A DNA stretch of 20,810 nt from a virus, in the IMG/VR virus record IMGVR_UViG_3300046451_001932, positions 1-20,810 of that record. One strand, 5' to 3'. Both the position numbers and the translations under genes were made by a program. A model generated the notes under the pieces. It worked only from the letters and a program-made list of their open reading frames with translations, did no database searches and was not told the origin of the DNA. Positions 6,398-16,300 of this stretch are shown here, piece by piece; position 1 is the first letter of the stretch; every line of letters starts with the position of its first letter.

Positions 6398-8818
6398 ATG
6401 AGCGGTATAGAAGAAGTAGCAAACTACCTCCGAGAGAGGGTCGAGAAAGTTAATCCTAATAATCCCAAGGCAAACTCTGGTGCAGTACTTCTTAAATTTT
6501 ATTCTAAGTTTAACGAAGAGGCAGAGAAAGTAGTTGTTATGGCAACAGACATAATACAAGCTTTCTTTTCCAGAGACACAAGGGCAGTACCAGCAGGTAA
6601 GGCCAAGCTCACAGCGCTATCCACGAGGATAGGGTCCACGATAACTAAGTACATAACAAAAGAAACAATGTCTTGGCGTAATGAGATATGTTTAGGGGAT
6701 CTGATGTTAGAAGCCTTCCTACAACGAGGCTATATAAAAATCTTTAGAGACCCAGGATTCTCTGAGTTAGATAAAGACGCACCGTTTATGGTTGAGCCTA
6801 CAAGCTATTGGGCTGAGATAAATATAATACCTATAGCAGAAGACAGGGACGTTCTTGTCGCAACCCACCACAACGAACCCGTAGAGATAAACAACTTGTT
6901 CAGAGGTGGAAGGCCCATTATTAAAGGTTGGGATGATGAAAACTCTAAAGAGTTTAATAGGTTACTTAACAGACCCTTTGTTAACGCAGCTAATAAGCTT
7001 GAACGACAAGCCTGGAAAGTAAATAAAAAGCTTTACGATGTTATCAATAGTAAGTTGTTAGATATTTTACCTAACATACCCGATATGCCTGAAGAAGGAT
7101 CTAAGTTAGATCTTAAGAACGCTTACCGGGCAATGAAGAAGAAAGATAATAAGAAAACCAGGGACCGTTATAACAAGACAGCTGCCTTGTGGAATAGAAA
7201 GCTTAATGTATTACGCTCTATGTCTAAGACTAACGAGATAAGAATAACTCTACGTAAGGCAGAGGCTATGTTAAACCTTGAGGTGTTCTATCAATCAATC
7301 GAGTTCGATTATCGTGGTCGCATCTACTATAGAGAACCTTTCCTAAACTACCAAGGTAGTGATATGGCTAGAGGGCTTATGATGTTTGCTGAAGGGGCCC
7401 AGCTGAACGAAGACGGAGTAGCAGCCCTGAAAGTACACACGGCTAACTCCTTCAATCAGAACTATAATATAAATGAAATACCTAGCTGGGTTGAGTGGAA
7501 CTACAAAGAGTATCTTGAGAAGGAAGGCTTAGATAATATCTCTGTAGATAAAATGTCTTTAAATGATAGGGTAATGTGGTGTGAGGAGAACGCTGACATG
7601 ATTCTTATGACAGCCACCGATAATACTATACATGACTGTGAAAAACCTTTTGTATTTTTAGCTTGTTGCTTTGAGTGGGCAGCCTTCGAAGCTGATCCTG
7701 AACATAAGGTCTGTATACCTACTCCTATTGACGGTACTTGTAACGGTTATCAACACTCAGCTGCGATAGCTAAAGATGGAGAAACAGGCTTGTACGTAGG
7801 TCTTGAGGATACTACTATCCCTGTAGACTTATACATACAAGTTGCTAAAGAATTATTATCTTCTGAGAAACAATTCTTTGAGGATAGAGGGATGAACTTA
7901 TCTCAGATAAGAAAAGGAATAGCCAAGCGGGCCACAATGACTAGGGCTTACTCGGCCGGAGAAGAAACAATAGCAGACAGTATGTTCAGTGATCTATATC
8001 AGTTCGGTTATGATATTAAGTTTAATATTTCTATGTTAGACTGTGAACACTTAGCTAAGAAAATAATAGAAGCTATTGCTAAGGTCTGTCCTGGTGGGCA
8101 GAAGACAATGAAGTACTTACAGAACCTAGCTGCCTACGAGCTAGGTATGTTCACAGTATATGATAAGAACGGAGATGTAGTCTCCCTCAACCAAAGAAGA
8201 AAGGATTATGAAAAGGCGAAGAAGATGAGAGCACAACTCAGAGAAGAACCAGATAATCTAGAACTACTTAAACAACTTAATGAGATCTCTAATGATATGA
8301 CCAGAAGAACTAGCGTTCTTGAAAGAGGTAACGGCAGTAATTATATTAGCTGGTCAGCCCCTTCAGGCTTCCCTATAAGGTACGAGTCTTTCTTAACAAG
8401 ATCAGAGAAATGTTTATCCACGTTAAGAGGAGTAGAAGGTGGTCAGAAGAGCCAGCCAGGTCGCATCAGACACGTAGCCCAGGTATCTACTGAACACGCA
8501 GATAAACGAGCGTTCGCAGCAGGCATATCACCTAACTACATTCACTCACAAGATGCAGCTCACATGGCTATAGTAATTAGTAAGTGGAATAAAGCCTTCG
8601 GCGCAGTACATGACTCCTTTTCCACTCATCCTAATGATATCAAGGAGTTATCCCAGATAACACGAGACGTGTTCAGGGAAATGTATGAGAAAGATAATGT
8701 GTTTGAACAGATAAAAGAAAACATCTTGTCTAAATCAGAGCAGTGTGATGTAGTAGTGCCTGATAACGGTGATCTAGAGATTGAGTTAGTCTCTGACTCT
8801 ACTTACTTTTTCGCGTGA
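6398..8818 (+). CDS. T7-type single-subunit RNA polymerase
   Basis: The 806-aa product is a phage DNA-dependent RNA polymerase (T7 gp1 has 883 aa; the N-terminal domain is shorter here). The FDYRGRIYY motif (303-311) corresponds to DWRGR of T7. Motif A has D445 in PIDGTCNGYQH. Motif B has K510 and Y518 in AKRATMTRAY, eight residues apart as in T7. Motif C has HSQDAAHM (716-723) and D739 in HDSF. The C-terminus ends in FFA, matching the conserved C-terminal foot. After motif B tyrosine there is Ser where T7 has Gly. AAGGAGAG precedes the ATG. The gene lies after primase-helicase, not at the early end as in T7, so it is probably not the first enzyme to transcribe the genome. Confidence 0.96.
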   Translation: MSGIEEVANYLRERVEKVNPNNPKANSGAVLLKFYSKFNEEAEKVVVMATDIIQAFFSRDTRAVPAGKAKLTALSTRIGSTITKYITKETMSWRNEICLGDLMLEAFLQRGYIKIFRDPGFSELDKDAPFMVEPTSYWAEINIIPIAEDRDVLVATHHNEPVEINNLFRGGRPIIKGWDDENSKEFNRLLNRPFVNAANKLERQAWKVNKKLYDVINSKLLDILPNIPDMPEEGSKLDLKNAYRAMKKKDNKKTRDRYNKTAALWNRKLNVLRSMSKTNEIRITLRKAEAMLNLEVFYQSIEFDYRGRIYYREPFLNYQGSDMARGLMMFAEGAQLNEDGVAALKVHTANSFNQNYNINEIPSWVEWNYKEYLEKEGLDNISVDKMSLNDRVMWCEENADMILMTATDNTIHDCEKPFVFLACCFEWAAFEADPEHKVCIPTPIDGTCNGYQHSAAIAKDGETGLYVGLEDTTIPVDLYIQVAKELLSSEKQFFEDRGMNLSQIRKGIAKRATMTRAYSAGEETIADSMFSDLYQFGYDIKFNISMLDCEHLAKKIIEAIAKVCPGGQKTMKYLQNLAAYELGMFTVYDKNGDVVSLNQRRKDYEKAKKMRAQLREEPDNLELLKQLNEISNDMTRRTSVLERGNGSNYISWSAPSGFPIRYESFLTRSEKCLSTLRGVEGGQKSQPGRIRHVAQVSTEHADKRAFAAGISPNYIHSQDAAHMAIVISKWNKAFGAVHDSFSTHPNDIKELSQITRDVFREMYEKDNVFEQIKENILSKSEQCDVVVPDNGDLEIELVSDSTYFFA

Positions 8819-8822
8819 GGTG
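8817..8822 (+). promoter_or_regulatory. Ribosome binding site fixing the start at 8827
   Basis: GAGGTG just before the ATG at 8827. The in-frame GTG at 8815 overlaps the RNA polymerase stop codon and has no SD. Confidence 0.7.
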
Positions 8823-8826
8823 TAAC

Positions 8827-9039
8827 ATGAAAAACAAAAACTATAACTGGAGATACTTACAGGGTATGAAGACGGTTACCGACGATATATACTGTAATAC
8901 ACTAGCTCTCCCCCAGACTCTGGCTTATACGCCAGAAATAAACGAGTGCTTTATAGCAGAACAACAAGATCCCGAGAAGGCCCGACAGGAAATAAGAATC
9001 CTTATGGCTAACCGAGGGATATTACCAGAAGGATATTAA
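8827..9039 (+). CDS. Small hypothetical protein, paralogue A (70 aa)
   Basis: A 70-aa protein with no recognised family. It shares a clear pattern with its downstream neighbour: KNYN near the N-terminus, then L.G, a Cys near residue 22, an L-x-L pair, and LAYTPEIN (LAFTPEIN in the neighbour). The two genes look like an old tandem duplication. After the shared block it continues with a charged helical tail. It sits between the RNA polymerase gene and the terminator and uses the GAGGTG SD at 8817-8822. Confidence 0.7.
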   Translation: MKNKNYNWRYLQGMKTVTDDIYCNTLALPQTLAYTPEINECFIAEQQDPEKARQEIRILMANRGILPEGY

Positions 9040-9041
9040 TC

Positions 9042-9302
9042 ATGGCAGAAAGAAAAAACTATAACACGGCAGCGCTGATGGGCGCAGATATAACTGATCT
9101 AGAAGTATGTGAAGATTTAAAATTAAATCCTAACTTAGCTTTTACTCCTGAGATAAATATAGCTGCACTTAAAGTGGTAAGACAAAGAAATATAAATGAC
9201 GCAATGAAAAGCGGTATGACAGAAAATGCAGCAGTTAAAAATGCTAATCAAGAGTTTAACAAGGCTAAAAGTTTAAACGAAGCGTTATTAAAAAGAGCGT
9301 AA
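9042..9302 (+). CDS. Small hypothetical protein, paralogue B (86 aa)
   Basis: An 86-aa protein, two bases after the stop of its paralogue. It shares KNYN, L.G, a cysteine, LKLNPNLAFTPEIN and a helical C-terminal region. The tail (residues about 40-86) is longer, rich in Ala, Asn and Lys, and probably a single helix. An AAGGAT SD lies in the end of the previous gene. It is the last plus-strand gene; its stop overlaps the A-rich flank of the bidirectional terminator. Function unknown. Confidence 0.72.
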   Translation: MAERKNYNTAALMGADITDLEVCEDLKLNPNLAFTPEINIAALKVVRQRNINDAMKSGMTENAAVKNANQEFNKAKSLNEALLKRA

Positions 9303-9305
9303 TAA

Positions 9306-9344
9306 AAAAACCCCAAGGAATCTAGTATGATCCTTGGGGTTTTT
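9306..9344. terminator. Bidirectional intrinsic terminator at the convergent junction
   Basis: A perfect 14-bp inverted repeat: AAAAACCCCAAGGA (9306-9319) and TCCTTGGGGTTTTT (9331-9344), around an 11-base spacer. The T-run on the right serves plus-strand transcripts; the A-run on the left gives a U-tract for minus-strand transcripts. It fills the 48-base gap between the last plus-strand gene and the last minus-strand gene. Confidence 0.95.
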
Positions 9345-9350
9345 AATTTT

Positions 9351-12300
9351 TTATTTAAGGTTGTATCCACTACCTTCTCTATCTTTTAACTTCTGTTTTA
9401 AACTCTTACTGTCTTTATCAATCTTTTCAATATTCCTAAGATGCATATGAATATCAACGGGGAGAGTAGTATATTTTTCTTCTACTATTAAAGGTTGGTT
9501 AGTAGCAGGGTCTATAGCAAAACCCCCGAAAGCCCCCCTTGTATCGGCTATATCTTGAATTACTTTTCTGCCTCTAATAGTCACTGTTACTGTTTTGTAA
9601 TCAACAACAGGGTCCCAAGGTACATACTCTTCCTGAATTTCCCCCCCAATTAGTTCAGGTTCAAATCCAGGAGCAATTCCTTGATGTTCCGCTAATATTT
9701 TAGTAAGATTATATAACTGTCTTGGCGTAACGGTTAAAGTTTTAGCTTGTTCAGCATTAAAAGAATCGAAAGGAATGTAACCATTGAGTATAGCAGCATC
9801 TAGAGTGTCTTTTATTTTTTGATCTGCTCTAGCTTTTTCTTTTTGTACAGAAGTTCTTCTTAATTGTTCTGGGGTATAAAAGTCATTAGAATTTAATCTA
9901 ATATGTAACTCATCAAAAAAATCGTTAACCGCAGAGTAATTGGCTACCCGACCATCCTCTACTCTAGTCTGAGAGCCAATATTAATACGTTTACCTTGAG
10001 GCATCAGCAATAAATCTTCTAATTGCAAATCAAATTTATCTAATGTTTTCTCATAAGTCTGATTAAGTATACTATTACCTAGGGTTAATAAGTCAAACAT
10101 AGCTATATTTTCATAGGAATTCTTAAACTTTAGAGTAGACCCTGCAGTAGTAATAGCTGCATCGTGAATAGGGATTATATTTAAAGGCTTTTTACCTTTA
10201 GGGGAGGCATGTAGTACTCCCAGCGTCATCATTGCAGCATCACCTGCTTGAATTAGATCTACAGGCAAAGCATTTCTTAGTTGAGTAGCTCTTCTACCAG
10301 GATAATCTTTGTAAGGATTACCTTTGAATATACCTTGGCCACGTTGTATCATTTCTCTTGCAGCTACAGTAGGAGCCGACGCACCTATATCTTCTTTTAT
10401 TCTTCTGTAACCTGCTCTTATTAACCCCCCGCCTAATTCTTTAGTTCTAAGTTCTAAGGCTTGAGTAACATCTTTATTAGCAATATATTCCGGTACAAAA
10501 TTATCTTTAGCTAGTAACAGGGGCTCCCCTAAAGGCCCTAACACTTCTGTTGAAACATTTAATACTCCCATTATTTCCCCTACTGCTTTCATAGTCCTTT
10601 GATAACCATTTAACTCGGACATATTACGGTTAGAAGCCACAACAAATATTGAAGCAATATCTTTTAATAATGCATCGGTATCTAATACTCCATCAGCGTT
10701 AGTGTACAAGGGATGTAATATATCTCCGCTTAAACCAGGAACTTTATCAAGCATATCTTGTGCTTCACTCCACATAAAGATAGGGCTTTTACCATAAAGA
10801 CCTGCTACTACTAATCCTCTAGCATAAATTTTAGCTGGATTAAGTCCTTTAGTGTCTCCCATCACTTTAAAAAATTTGTGGAAAGCATCGTTCTTTAAGT
10901 TGTCTTCTTCTGCGTTTAAAGCTAGGTTAATATCTCTATCAACGTTAGCGTAAATTTTATCTCTTAAATCTTTAAACTCACCATTGCTTTCATTTAATAT
11001 ACCAAGTATCATAGCTTCATTTTCAGCCCCAATATAAAGAGACATTAAAGAAGCATTAGATTGGGTAGCGTCTTGTTCAAAAGTGTAAGTAAACTTATGA
11101 GACCCACCATCATTTAACACTACGTTATTTAAAAATTGCATCTCAGAAAGTATAGTTATAGGGTATTGCCATTCTCCCTTACCTTCTTTCATAAGTTTTT
11201 GAATAAGTTTAGGTTGGCTACTGAATTCCCCTAATGGAGTGCCCGCTTTCCTAGCTTCAACAAAAGAATTTATAACTTTAGATCTTTCTAACGCTATATC
11301 TTTATTGGTTAAAGCAAAGGCAATAACGTTAGCAGGGGCATAAGCTTTAGAGGTTGCTTTCCTTTTAACGTCTTCTGTTTTGTACAGAGTTTCACCTAAA
11401 GCATAGAAGTAATCTAACAACTGCATATCTTTCTCAGGCAAAGCGTTTAATTTTTGTTGTATATGAAGGCCGTAAGCTTGGCCTGTTCTGCTAGAAGAAA
11501 AGATTGATTCAGCTAGTTTATTAAGTCTAGAAGGTTCTAAGTCTGCTTTGGTTAAAGTAATTCTATCTACGTTAGCAAAGTTAGCTATAGTTCTAGTCTC
11601 TCCTTTACCATTAACAGCATTAATATCTATAGGAACAGGGAAATACCTTTGAGTAGTAGGTGATTTAGAATAAGTTCCAAATCTAGCAAGACTATCTGTG
11701 TATCTAGGCATTAACAGGTCTCTATGTTTCCTGGCAACACCGGATAGTTTGTCTGTAGTTTCAAAGAAAGCCGCTTCTTCTCCACGGTCTCTTACTATTC
11801 TCCTATGTTTCTCTTCACTTCCTTCTGTAAAAGTGTCTGCAAGAGGATGAGTTGAAAATCCTTTCTCCGAGTCTATATATTCGTCTGATATAACTTGATT
11901 AAGAAAGGCATCTTGAAACATAAAGGCTACTTCGTTTACTCCATGCCCTACCATGTTCATTTCTTTTATAAAGGTACTACTAAAAGTTTCTCCTTCCATA
12001 GGAAGAATAGTGTTCCTAGTTCTTTTAATTAATTCATTAGTTTCTTTATTTCTAGTATTATTCATAGGGCTAGGGGTAGTGTCTGCTAAAACTTGCATGG
12101 TAGTTTTAGACCGCATATCATTAAAGAATAACTCATTAATTTTATCTATGTTAGAAACAAATTTATTTCTATCTGCATTTAAATCTAATCTAGATTTTTT
12201 AGCTTGAGGATTAGTTTCTACTTCACCTCCTTCTTTAGCTAGTTTAGCTTTTTCTAGATTGTTTTTACCGTGTTTATTTATTATAGCTACAGGATTGTTA

Positions 12301-13355
12301 TCAGTATTAAGGGGTACTATGTAACCTTTAGCGGTTACTCCGAAAGAAAAATAACCTTTATTAAACCATAATTGAATTAATTCTGCAGCCATTTCTTTTT
12401 CTGAATCAGTAACTTCTTCTCTTAAAGGTTTATTAGGGCTTAGCTTATTCATCTGTCTTACTAAAGTCTTTGCTACGTCAGCTTCGAAAGCTCTCATAAC
12501 AGGTTGTTTATTTAATGTAACCATAGCTTCTGCAAGTAAGTCTTTAGGAGATCTCCCCTCTGAAAACTCTGATTCAACTTGATTAGGGGAGATTACTCTA
12601 ACTGCTTTTTTCTTACCTTTATTCCTACGCAATAGCATAGCGCTACCAGTTGAAATTGCTACTTCTTTTTGTAAAGCATTAGCTATAGCAGTAGCATTTT
12701 CTCCTTTTCCTATACTTTCTAACAGTATAGAGCTAGGGTCTGATTGTTTGATGTACTGCATATTATCTATGTTAGCATAAACACGAGTCATAGTAGTTAA
12801 TAGAGCTCCGGGTAAACCTATTTGGATATTAGGGTTTTCAGTTATACCAAGGTTGTCTAGCATTCTTTGCTTAGACATTTCCCCTTCAAAAGGACTGCTT
12901 TCTTTTTCGTTGGGCTCTAGTATATCTTTAGTTAATACGGTAGCGGCTCGAGAAATACTAGCAGCATCTCCTGAGGTAAAAGCTTTTCTAGCAGTTGTAG
13001 TTAAAAAAGGGTTATTACTTTCTTGAGCTGAACCTAATGTTTGCACAGTTAATTCACTAAACCCTTGGTCTGCTTCTGCAGGGAATTGATCTAGATTAGG
13101 GTCAGTGCTCTGAGTCCTAAGGAACTCTGTCGTCCCCATAATAGGCATGACTACATTTTCAGGGTTAGCATTTCTGTTTATGTCTGCTTCTTGTTGTTGT
13201 TGGAAGTTGATCTCGGGCACTACATTTCTGTTAGCATCTTGAAACACTTCTTTAGGTGTAAAGGGAAGACGGCCATCTTTAATTTCTTTAGCTAACTCTA
13301 CTGCCGGCCCTTCAACTAGGTTAGGATCTACTTTGTTTAGATTTACAGTTACCAT
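9351..13355 (-). CDS. N4 vRNAP-like virion single-subunit RNA polymerase
   Basis: The 1334-aa protein has a Gln/Asn-rich N-terminal extension (about 450 residues) and then a polymerase core. Motif A is D762 in FEQDATQSN, preceded by a segment resembling the one before D559 in N4 mini-vRNAP. Motif B is K842...R846...Y854-G855 (ARGLVVAGLYGKS; N4 AKNPLTITIYGSG). Motif C is H1064-D1065 in IIPIHDAAIT, preceded by QAGDAAMMTLG (N4 GTGDGMMMQTL). GNSILNQTYEKTL (1093-1105) resembles GNPIKNVYESY of N4. A degenerate TxxGR site may be R570. Spacings between motifs lie near those of T7 and N4 enzymes. Oddities: Arg at the usual catalytic Lys position, and no Gly before R570. It is likely packaged and ejected for early transcription. 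N4 gp50 is far larger (about 3500 aa) but sits in the same genome position. Confidence 0.8.
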   Translation of the reverse strand: MVTVNLNKVDPNLVEGPAVELAKEIKDGRLPFTPKEVFQDANRNVVPEINFQQQQEADINRNANPENVVMPIMGTTEFLRTQSTDPNLDQFPAEADQGFSELTVQTLGSAQESNNPFLTTTARKAFTSGDAASISRAATVLTKDILEPNEKESSPFEGEMSKQRMLDNLGITENPNIQIGLPGALLTTMTRVYANIDNMQYIKQSDPSSILLESIGKGENATAIANALQKEVAISTGSAMLLRRNKGKKKAVRVISPNQVESEFSEGRSPKDLLAEAMVTLNKQPVMRAFEADVAKTLVRQMNKLSPNKPLREEVTDSEKEMAAELIQLWFNKGYFSFGVTAKGYIVPLNTDNNPVAIINKHGKNNLEKAKLAKEGGEVETNPQAKKSRLDLNADRNKFVSNIDKINELFFNDMRSKTTMQVLADTTPSPMNNTRNKETNELIKRTRNTILPMEGETFSSTFIKEMNMVGHGVNEVAFMFQDAFLNQVISDEYIDSEKGFSTHPLADTFTEGSEEKHRRIVRDRGEEAAFFETTDKLSGVARKHRDLLMPRYTDSLARFGTYSKSPTTQRYFPVPIDINAVNGKGETRTIANFANVDRITLTKADLEPSRLNKLAESIFSSSRTGQAYGLHIQQKLNALPEKDMQLLDYFYALGETLYKTEDVKRKATSKAYAPANVIAFALTNKDIALERSKVINSFVEARKAGTPLGEFSSQPKLIQKLMKEGKGEWQYPITILSEMQFLNNVVLNDGGSHKFTYTFEQDATQSNASLMSLYIGAENEAMILGILNESNGEFKDLRDKIYANVDRDINLALNAEEDNLKNDAFHKFFKVMGDTKGLNPAKIYARGLVVAGLYGKSPIFMWSEAQDMLDKVPGLSGDILHPLYTNADGVLDTDALLKDIASIFVVASNRNMSELNGYQRTMKAVGEIMGVLNVSTEVLGPLGEPLLLAKDNFVPEYIANKDVTQALELRTKELGGGLIRAGYRRIKEDIGASAPTVAAREMIQRGQGIFKGNPYKDYPGRRATQLRNALPVDLIQAGDAAMMTLGVLHASPKGKKPLNIIPIHDAAITTAGSTLKFKNSYENIAMFDLLTLGNSILNQTYEKTLDKFDLQLEDLLLMPQGKRINIGSQTRVEDGRVANYSAVNDFFDELHIRLNSNDFYTPEQLRRTSVQKEKARADQKIKDTLDAAILNGYIPFDSFNAEQAKTLTVTPRQLYNLTKILAEHQGIAPGFEPELIGGEIQEEYVPWDPVVDYKTVTVTIRGRKVIQDIADTRGAFGGFAIDPATNQPLIVEEKYTTLPVDIHMHLRNIEKIDKDSKSLKQKLKDREGSGYNLK

Positions 13356-16300
13356 TTAGTTTTCTCCTAATAATCTATTTAATATTTCTTCTTCAGCTTC
13401 TCTCGAAGCTTTAAACGCACCTATAAAAGGAGTTTTCTTAGCTATTCTCTCAGGGATATCCTCTAAGCCTTTAGTATACTCTGAGTAAGCAGTACTTAAT
13501 ACTGGAGATTGTTTTACTACTGTTTCAAAAGTATTTGATAACAACCCCATTCGCTCTCCTCGTCTAGACATTTCATTTATAGCTTCTACAGCCATAGCTG
13601 GAGTACCCATCCAACCAGTATATTCTGCTGCCCTCCACTCGGAGGTTCTAAACCAATCGGGATCTTCCTCATCATCATCTAACCAAGGAGCTTTTTCACC
13701 GTACACCATGTAATCTTTTAACATTTGAGCGGTCATTGCAAGGAGATAAGCTCCCATTATTGTTTTAAATACATCGTAGCTCATCCCCGGAGGGCCTTTC
13801 ATGATGTAATTATCCCAAGTTCTAGGGATAACATTAGCGGTAAAGTGAGAAATAAAACGCATGAACTGAGTAAACAGAGCGTAGTTAGAATCTTCCAACC
13901 ATCTTGGTGAGGAGCCGGGCTCAGGTCTAACAGAGAATTCATCAGTAAAGTTAGTAACCCCTGTTCTATACTGCCTTCTCATTTCTTCTATATCGTTATG
14001 GTCCATGATCTGACTTAAGTTCTGGCCCTCGCCTAACATATCTCCTTCTTCCATAAAACCTATAGGCTGAGCTCCCATTTTAGGGTCTCTTTTAGGGCCA
14101 ATAATATCCTGGTCTATCGCTTGTTTATCAGGATTATTTAATTTATTCATTATAGTAAGTATTTTACCTACGTCTACCCCATAGTAGTTAAGGTTATCTG
14201 AGGCCCATCTACCAGCGGGAGAAACAAAGCCTCTTTCCCTATCTACTCTAACTAGTTCTACCATTTTAGAGAGATTATTCCAAGCCATAGATGCTCTAGC
14301 AGCTCTGACAGCCATAGTTTGATTCTCAACTAGGTTTAACTTATATAATATAACAGTTAATTTTTTAAACTCTTTACTTTGTGTATTAACCCCTTCAAGA
14401 TAACTGATGTCGTTAGCGTCCGGGGCTAGTATACCTGTTTCAACAAGTCTTTGAATGTCAGCATCTTCTATCTTACTTTTTCTAGAAGAGCCTTTTAATC
14501 TGTTGCCACTAAGTAACACTACATCTGAACCTAATCCTAGAAAGAAAGTTTTAGCTGCAACTTTAATATACTTAAATGTTTGTTTTCTATCTAGCCCTAT
14601 TAAACCGTAAGTCATTTCACCTATATTAGCAAAGAAATTAGTATCCATGTAGCTAAGGGTTGAAGCGAATAAAGCAGTGTCTTGAGCCCAAGCTAATTTT
14701 TTATTTTTAATAGGCCTGTAATCTCCTCGAACCATAGCAAGGTAATCTAGCGTCATCATAGAAAACTCTAGTCTTTCTTGTTCTGTAATTTCTCCTGCTA
14801 CCTGGGCTTGTTTAAGAAGATAAGAAGCTACTTGCCCTTGTTTTCCGAACCTGTCTGTTACAGTTATTTCTCTGGCTATACTATCTAGTGTGTAGTCTAG
14901 ATTTTCTCTTATATTTTTTGAAACATAAGGGCTAAAATCAGGGTTATCAAACACCCCTGCTCTTCTCAGTCTTTCTCTCTGTTCCGTAGTTAATCTACCT
15001 CTTTCAGCAGCAAAAGCTATAGCATCGACTTCATCTTTTTTAAATTTTGTTTTACCTTTATTAGCTCTACGGGCGAGGCTAGGGTTATTAAAAAATTTAC
15101 CTCTGTAACCAGGGCTAGCTAGTAACAGTCGTTTAAAATTATCATCTATCGCTTTAGGGTTTATATTATTTGCTTTAAGAAAATAATTTTGTAGCTCATT
15201 TAAAGGTAAAGATATTTCTTTTTGCAGGTTTCTTCTTTCTACTTCTTCTTTAACTAGGAATCCTACTTTTTCTAAACCATCTTTGAATAGCTGTATTCTA
15301 TTCATTCTGTCTGTTATCTCTGTGGCAGTTAGCCCTTGTTGTGTTAATAAGTTTTCAAGTTGTAACTCAGACATAGAAAGTAAAGGGTAAAGCCCATTAG
15401 GTTTAACTTTAAAATCTCTTTCTATTTCTCTTTCATCAGGTATTTCTTTGAATAGTCTACTATGTATTCCTTTTTGTTCTGCTGATATTGTGTTGCCACC
15501 AAAGATTCTGAAGTTAGTACCTATCATTGCATTAAATTCTTGCATAAACCTATTAGAGGTACCATCTTTCTTTTTAACTTTTTCAATAGCAAAGTTTCTA
15601 AAGGCTTGCACAGCCCTTCTAGGGTTAGTCACGAGGCCTAATGCTTCCCTCCATCTTCTAGGTTCTGGAACATTAATAGTGTCTTGTTCTAGGTTATAAC
15701 GCCCGCCTTTATTATTAATCTCTTGTTGTATTTGATTTCTTCTGTCGGTAACAGTAAGTTTTTTACCGTCGTTTCTGGTTCTTGCTTCTTCTTCTGCTAT
15801 AGAAAATATACTTCGGGTGCTTTCATCTTCTAGGGTATTAGCATAAAGATCTAAGTTAATAGCATCTCTTGCTTTGAGTTCTCCTCGTATAGCAAAAGAC
15901 CCACCAATAATAGAACCTATAGTGCCTGACTCTATCATGCGATACATTAGTTCTTCGTAGTTTAATTCCTTGGAGGTAGTACCGGCAATACCTATGTCTT
16001 GAATAGCTTCCTGAACAGCTTCAGTCGCACCTTCTATCCCTGCTCTTTGACTTAAACGTTTAACCAAATCACTAAAATCTTTTTTAGCTACTAGCTGGCG
16101 AGCGGCAGCATCCTTTAAAGTTACCCCTGCTTCCTTAAGCACTACCATAGTCTCTCTATTATAGAGTTCTTCTAACTCTTTCTTAGACTTAGGTGTACCT
16201 TCTCCTTTAAATTTTTTATCTAACAAATCTATTATCTGTTCTTTACCTTCTTTAGTAAAAGCATTCCTACCTAGTTCCATAGACTTAGACAAACCAAAAC

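Noticed and set aside
11953-12207. Plus-strand ORF within the vRNAP-like gene
   Set aside because: Hydrophobic composition is that expected from the complement of a Lys/Asn/Glu-rich coding strand; no SD or neighbouring gene on that strand.
9351-13355. The 1334-aa protein as a tail fibre or generic structural protein
   Set aside because: Motifs A, B and C with correct order and spacing, plus local N4 vRNAP similarity, explain it better; no repeats or beta-rich fibre pattern are visible.
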